A stretch of DNA of 7,224 nt from Oscillospiraceae bacterium (GTDB taxonomy: Bacteria > Bacillota > Clostridia > Oscillospirales > Oscillospiraceae), in assembly GCA_016297855.1 (NCBI GenBank), contig JAEDFW010000088.1, forward strand, positions 1 to 7,224. The letters are read 5' to 3'. The first letter of the stretch is position 1, and every line of letters begins with the position of its first letter. Shown in pieces: positions 6,059 through 7,224 of the stretch. The notes beneath the pieces are model-generated. The model was not told the DNA's origin, ran no database searches, and worked only from the letters and a program-made list of their open reading frames with translations. The position numbers and the translations under genes were made by a program.

Positions 6059-7224
6059 ATGGAGCGATACTATCAGCCCGAGATTGAATGCGCCAGCCGC
6101 GAGCAGATCCTCGCCTGGCAGAACGAGCGCCTGCTGAAGCAGGTAAAAAACGTCTGGGATAACGTCCCCTACTACCGCGAAAAAATGCAGGCCAAGGGCC
6201 TCACGCCTGACGATATCAAGAGCATTGACGATCTGCACAAGCTGCCTTTTTTGACCAAAGATGACCTGCGCGAGGCATACCCCTATGGTCTGCTCGCAAG
6301 GCCGCTTTCCGACTGCGTACGCATCCAGTCCACCTCCGGCACCACGGGAAGGCGTGTGGTCGCGTTCTATACGCAGCACGACATTGATCTCTGGGAAGAC
6401 TGCTGCGCGCGCGCCATCGTCGCAGCAGGCGGAACCAAAGATGACGTATGCCACGTCAGCTACGGCTACGGCCTGTTTACCGGCGGCCCGGGCCTGAACG
6501 GCGGCAGCCACAAGGTCGGCTGTCTGACGCTGCCCATGTCCTCCGGTAACACCGACCGGCAGCTGCAGTTCATGGTTGATCTCGGTTCGACGATCCTGTG
6601 CTGTACGCCGTCATACGCTGCGTATCTGGCCGAGTCCATCCATGAGCGCGGCCTGCGCGACCAGATCAAGCTCAAGGCCGGCATCTTCGGCGCTGAGGCG
6701 TGGAGCGAAGAAATGCGCCGTGACATCGAGCAGAAACTCGGTATCAAGGCATATGATATCTACGGCCTCACCGAGACCAGCGGCCCGGGTGTGAGCTTTG
6801 AATGCTCCGAGCAGACAGGCATGCACATCAATGAAGACCACTTTATCGCTGAGATCATTGATCCCGACACAGGTGAAGTCCTCCCTGAGGGTGAAAAGGG
6901 CGAGTTGGTCTTTACCTCCATCACGAAAGAGGCGTTCCCGCTGCTTCGCTACCGCACACGCGACATCTGTGTGCTCTCGCGCAAGAAATGCTCGTGCGGA
7001 CGCACGTTCGTCAAGATGTGCAAGCCGATGGGCCGCAGCGATGACATGCTGATCGTCAAGGGCGTGAACGTCTTCCCGTCGCAGATCGAAACGGTCCTGC
7101 TGGAACAGGGCTATCCTGCCAACTATCAGATCATTGTCGACCGTGTCAACAACTCCGATACGCTTGAAGTCATGGTCGAAATGACGCCCGAGACGTTCTC
7201 GGATAACCTCGGCAAGATCACCGA
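6059..7224 (+). CDS. paaK: Phenylacetate-CoA ligase, PaaK type (3' end cut by window)
   Basis: AMP-forming ligase that makes phenylacetyl-CoA or a related arylacetyl-CoA from the free acid. The frame is open to the window end, giving 388 residues of about 430, so the C-terminal part of the small domain and its catalytic lysine are missing. Visible motifs are STSGTTGRRV (91-100, phosphate loop), YGLTETSGPG (235-244), YRTRD (298-302) and the PaaK-type signature GRSDDMLIVKGVNVFPSQIE (325-344). Cys249, His256, Cys311 and Cys313 (the CSCGR motif) match in spacing a structural metal site reported, from memory, in some PaaK-like ligases. AAGGAGA at 6046-6052 lies six bases before ATG, and the gap after iorB is 31 bases. 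PaaK next to iorAB is common in anaerobic bacteria and archaea. Chemical preference among phenyl-, hydroxyphenyl- and indoleacetate is not decided by the sequence. Confidence 0.93.
   Translation, partial: MERYYQPEIECASREQILAWQNERLLKQVKNVWDNVPYYREKMQAKGLTPDDIKSIDDLHKLPFLTKDDLREAYPYGLLARPLSDCVRIQSTSGTTGRRVVAFYTQHDIDLWEDCCARAIVAAGGTKDDVCHVSYGYGLFTGGPGLNGGSHKVGCLTLPMSSGNTDRQLQFMVDLGSTILCCTPSYAAYLAESIHERGLRDQIKLKAGIFGAEAWSEEMRRDIEQKLGIKAYDIYGLTETSGPGVSFECSEQTGMHINEDHFIAEIIDPDTGEVLPEGEKGELVFTSITKEAFPLLRYRTRDICVLSRKKCSCGRTFVKMCKPMGRSDDMLIVKGVNVFPSQIETVLLEQGYPANYQIIVDRVNNSDTLEVMVEMTPETFSDNLGKIT

Overview
The window holds the start of one plus-strand operon, probably from an anaerobic, fairly GC-rich member of the Bacillota (Clostridia type). 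The signs are a T-box riboswitch, strong AGGAGG ribosome binding sites, short intergenic gaps and a ferredoxin-dependent, oxygen-sensitive 2-oxoacid oxidoreductase. The assignment to a group is inference; no rRNA or marker gene is present.

Layout: bases 1-42 are probably the last codons of an upstream gene, followed by a rho-independent terminator (50-88). A sigma-A-like promoter (134-162) then starts a leader of about 290 bases that is a complete T-box riboswitch: Stem I with AGUA and GAA elements, a specifier loop, stems II and III, the T-box antiterminator (371-399) and a perfect 12-bp competing terminator (393-420) with a T-rich tail. The specifier triplet read directly after the conserved GAA is UAC, a tyrosine codon. 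Five genes follow: an AMP-forming acyl-CoA ligase (464-2101), a sodium:solute symporter (2141-3694), indolepyruvate:ferredoxin oxidoreductase alpha and beta subunits iorA (3710-5452) and iorB (5455-6027), and a PaaK-type phenylacetate-CoA ligase (6059 to beyond the window end).

How they may work together: IOR interconverts arylpyruvates and arylacetyl-CoA, the two ligases interconvert free aryl acids and their CoA esters, and the symporter moves a small organic solute with sodium. By gene content alone this could be aromatic amino acid catabolism. The T-box argues for the opposite direction, because it allows expression only when uncharged tRNA accumulates, that is, when the cell lacks the amino acid. 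The most coherent reading is a salvage route: an environmental aryl acid (4-hydroxyphenylacetate if the Tyr specifier is right) is imported, activated to the CoA thioester, reductively carboxylated by IOR with reduced ferredoxin to the arylpyruvate, and transaminated to tyrosine by an enzyme encoded elsewhere. Aryl-acid salvage through IOR is known in methanogens. Its use here under tRNA control in a bacterium is inference from this sequence.
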